In this document: positions 48,752-50,000 of the stretch, one piece after another
Numbering within the stretch: position 1 is the stretch's first letter
Layout of the letters: each line of letters starts with the position of its first letter
Assembly: GCA_009746045.1 (NCBI GenBank)
Contig: RPFO01000392.1
Span: 1,855,245-1,905,244, forward strand
Reading direction: 5' to 3'
Length of the DNA: 50,000 nucleotides
Source of the DNA: Mesostigma viride
Taxonomy: Eukaryota; Streptophyta; Mesostigmatophyceae; Mesostigmatales; Mesostigmataceae
The notes under the pieces: generated by a model
Database searches by the model: none
What the model was told of the DNA's origin: nothing
The model's input: the letters and a program-made list of their open reading frames with translations, nothing else
Program-made: the position numbers and the translations under genes

Positions 48752-50000
48752 ATGGCTGAACCTACCCTTCCGTCGGAGAGCCTGCCGCCTTCCCCTCCAC
48801 CACCGGACCCAGAGCTCTACTACGAGGCCCTTCCGGGCCGTTGGGTGTCACGTTCCAGTTATCCGGGTGGCCTCGTTCAGCCTGCCCTCCAGGCTCATCA
48901 TGCGGCTTTAGTCAGGGCTGCCCTCTTTGGGGTCTCGTGGTTCGGCCCGGCCCCCGATGATCCGCAACAGCTAGTCGTGCATGGGTTCGATGATGCCGGG
49001 CATTGTCTTTTAGGATGTGGCTCCCGCTGCCCTGCCTTGGGGCAGATAGCCGCTGTCCTTCAGTGCCCCCGGGTGTTTTCCTACCTGTCTACCCCTGTGG
49101 GCCGCTCCTGCCTACGGGAGGTGTTCCCTTGGCTTCCGGGCGAGGGCCGAGGCAGATGTAGATGACAACCCCTGTGACCTCCTACGGGCGGTCGAGTTCA
49201 TGGAGATCGCGGACCAGTCAGCGGGAGTAGTAGCATTTAGCGACCCTTCCCCTACGGACGCACCAGTCGAGGCGCAGTACACTCCAGAGTATTCGGCCTC
49301 CGTTGCAGCGTCCTCCTCCTCAGTGTCGGCTCCTTCCCCTGTCCCGTCTTCACCACGGTCGACCCGGCGCGTGTCGGTGGAGCCTACCCCTTTGGGCTCT
49401 GATCGCGAGCCTGATCATCTCTCGGCGACTGTTTCTGCGATGCAGGCCCAGATCCAGTCCCTGACTTCGGCATTCGGGGCCTTCATGGCGGCCCAGGCGC
49501 GCATGCTCCAGCCACGCCAGGTGGGGTGTCTGTTGTATCTGTGCCCCCTACCCCTTCGGTTGCCTCGGCTCCTACGGTTTCACCTGCGCTGTGCGAGCCC
49601 TCGGTAGCTGCGGTTTCCTCTGTTGCTGCGGCTCCTACGCCTCCGGCTGCCTCTGCGCCTGCGACCGACGTACCTGCGCCTTTGCGCGAGTCTTCCGCCC
49701 CAGCGGCCGCGCTCACCGTCGCCGTTTCCGGGCCGCCCGCAGCGCCATCGCAGTCATCGCGGGGTTTCTTTAGCGACACGGTGCCCAGTCTTCCCAGGCT
49801 TTGGGAGGGTGGTCCCCCACAGAGGATTCCGGTGCCCGACTGGAGCTTGGATGGTAATCAGTCTTATGCCGGATTGCCTGTCCCTACGGGCCCTGTTTTC
49901 AACATGTGGCCTGAGGGTGCGCCGCCACCGGAGACCGGAGCGCCAGCTGCGGTGGCGGGTCCGTCGCGACCCCCTTCGGCAGCGGGTCCGGCGCGACCTC
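48752..50000 (+). pseudogene. Gag-like proline-rich ORF of an unidentified element (continues past window)
   Basis: Starts at ATG 48752 (MAEPTLPSES) in a good initiation context. The first part (to about 49140) includes YYEALPGRWVSRSSYPGG and a Cys-containing stretch. A frameshift near 49135 leads to DNPCDLLRAVEFMEIADQ and a short coiled-coil candidate, DHLSATVSAMQAQIQSLT, as in many Gypsy Gag proteins. Another shift near 49520 leads to a long Ala/Pro/Ser-rich run and FFSDTVPSLPRLWEGG, still open at the window end. I do not recognise the family; a host gene is possible. It begins only 80 bp after the Gypsy B stop. Confidence 0.45.

Noticed and set aside
48700-48752. Splice acceptor (pyrimidine-rich run then CAG) marking a host exon
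   Set aside because: The match is generic and no matching donor or known protein was found; left as an open option only.
1-50000. CRISPR arrays, bacterial operons or organelle genes
   Set aside because: No spaced repeats, bacterial gene order or organelle genes were seen; all recognisable genes are from eukaryotic mobile elements.

Overview
This window is eukaryotic nuclear DNA made almost entirely of nested transposable elements. I recognise no host gene, tRNA, rRNA or CRISPR array. The mix (a chromodomain Gypsy element, a Copia element, a tyrosine-recombinase retrotransposon with split direct repeats, an R2-like non-LTR element with a C-terminal nuclease, and TTAA-target DNA elements) fits a repeat-rich green alga best. 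That assignment is inference from element types only and is of low to moderate confidence.

Layout. (1) 1-24547 is the left part. A Gypsy element on the minus strand (Gypsy A; pieces 4450-7932, 15960-16461 and 24496-24547) is cut by Copia insertions on the plus strand. Copia copy 1 is partial (1-4449). Copy 2 (7933-15959) and copy 3 (16462-24495) are full length, each with two LTRs of about 695 bp and 5-bp target duplications (TCTAC and CAAGG). (2) 24548-25033 is a 486-bp (TGGA)n microsatellite. (3) 25034-48672 is a second, diverged copy of the same Gypsy family on the plus strand (Gypsy B), head to head with Gypsy A across the microsatellite. Gypsy B has been hit by four groups of insertions: two abutting TTAA elements (29054-30772 and 30777-31429), a LINE-like element carrying only ORF1 (32184-34178), a third TTAA element (34879-41215) that itself contains an R2-like non-LTR element (36425-41048), and a tyrosine-recombinase retrotransposon (43029-48357). 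Removing each insertion restores the Gypsy reading frame exactly. (4) 48752-50000 holds a proline-rich Gag-like ORF of another, unidentified element.

How the genes work together. The Gypsy family encodes, in order, a small Arg/Gly-rich protein, a separate protein with an RNase H1-type hybrid-binding (viroplasmin) fold, Gag with a CCHC knuckle, protease, RT, RNase H, integrase and a chromodomain. The Copia family encodes an extra upstream ORF, Gag with a CCHC knuckle, and Pol in the same frame as Gag after one TGA. Its protease-like domain lies between integrase and RT instead of before integrase. The tyrosine-recombinase element encodes Gag, RT, RNase H and a recombinase, with a 2A-like NPGP motif between the last two. 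The R2-like element has a RING-H2 finger and further zinc fingers ahead of its RT and nuclease.

Most ORFs carry frameshifts, often in C or G runs and different in each copy. Decay and uncorrected long-read indels cannot be separated from this sequence alone.
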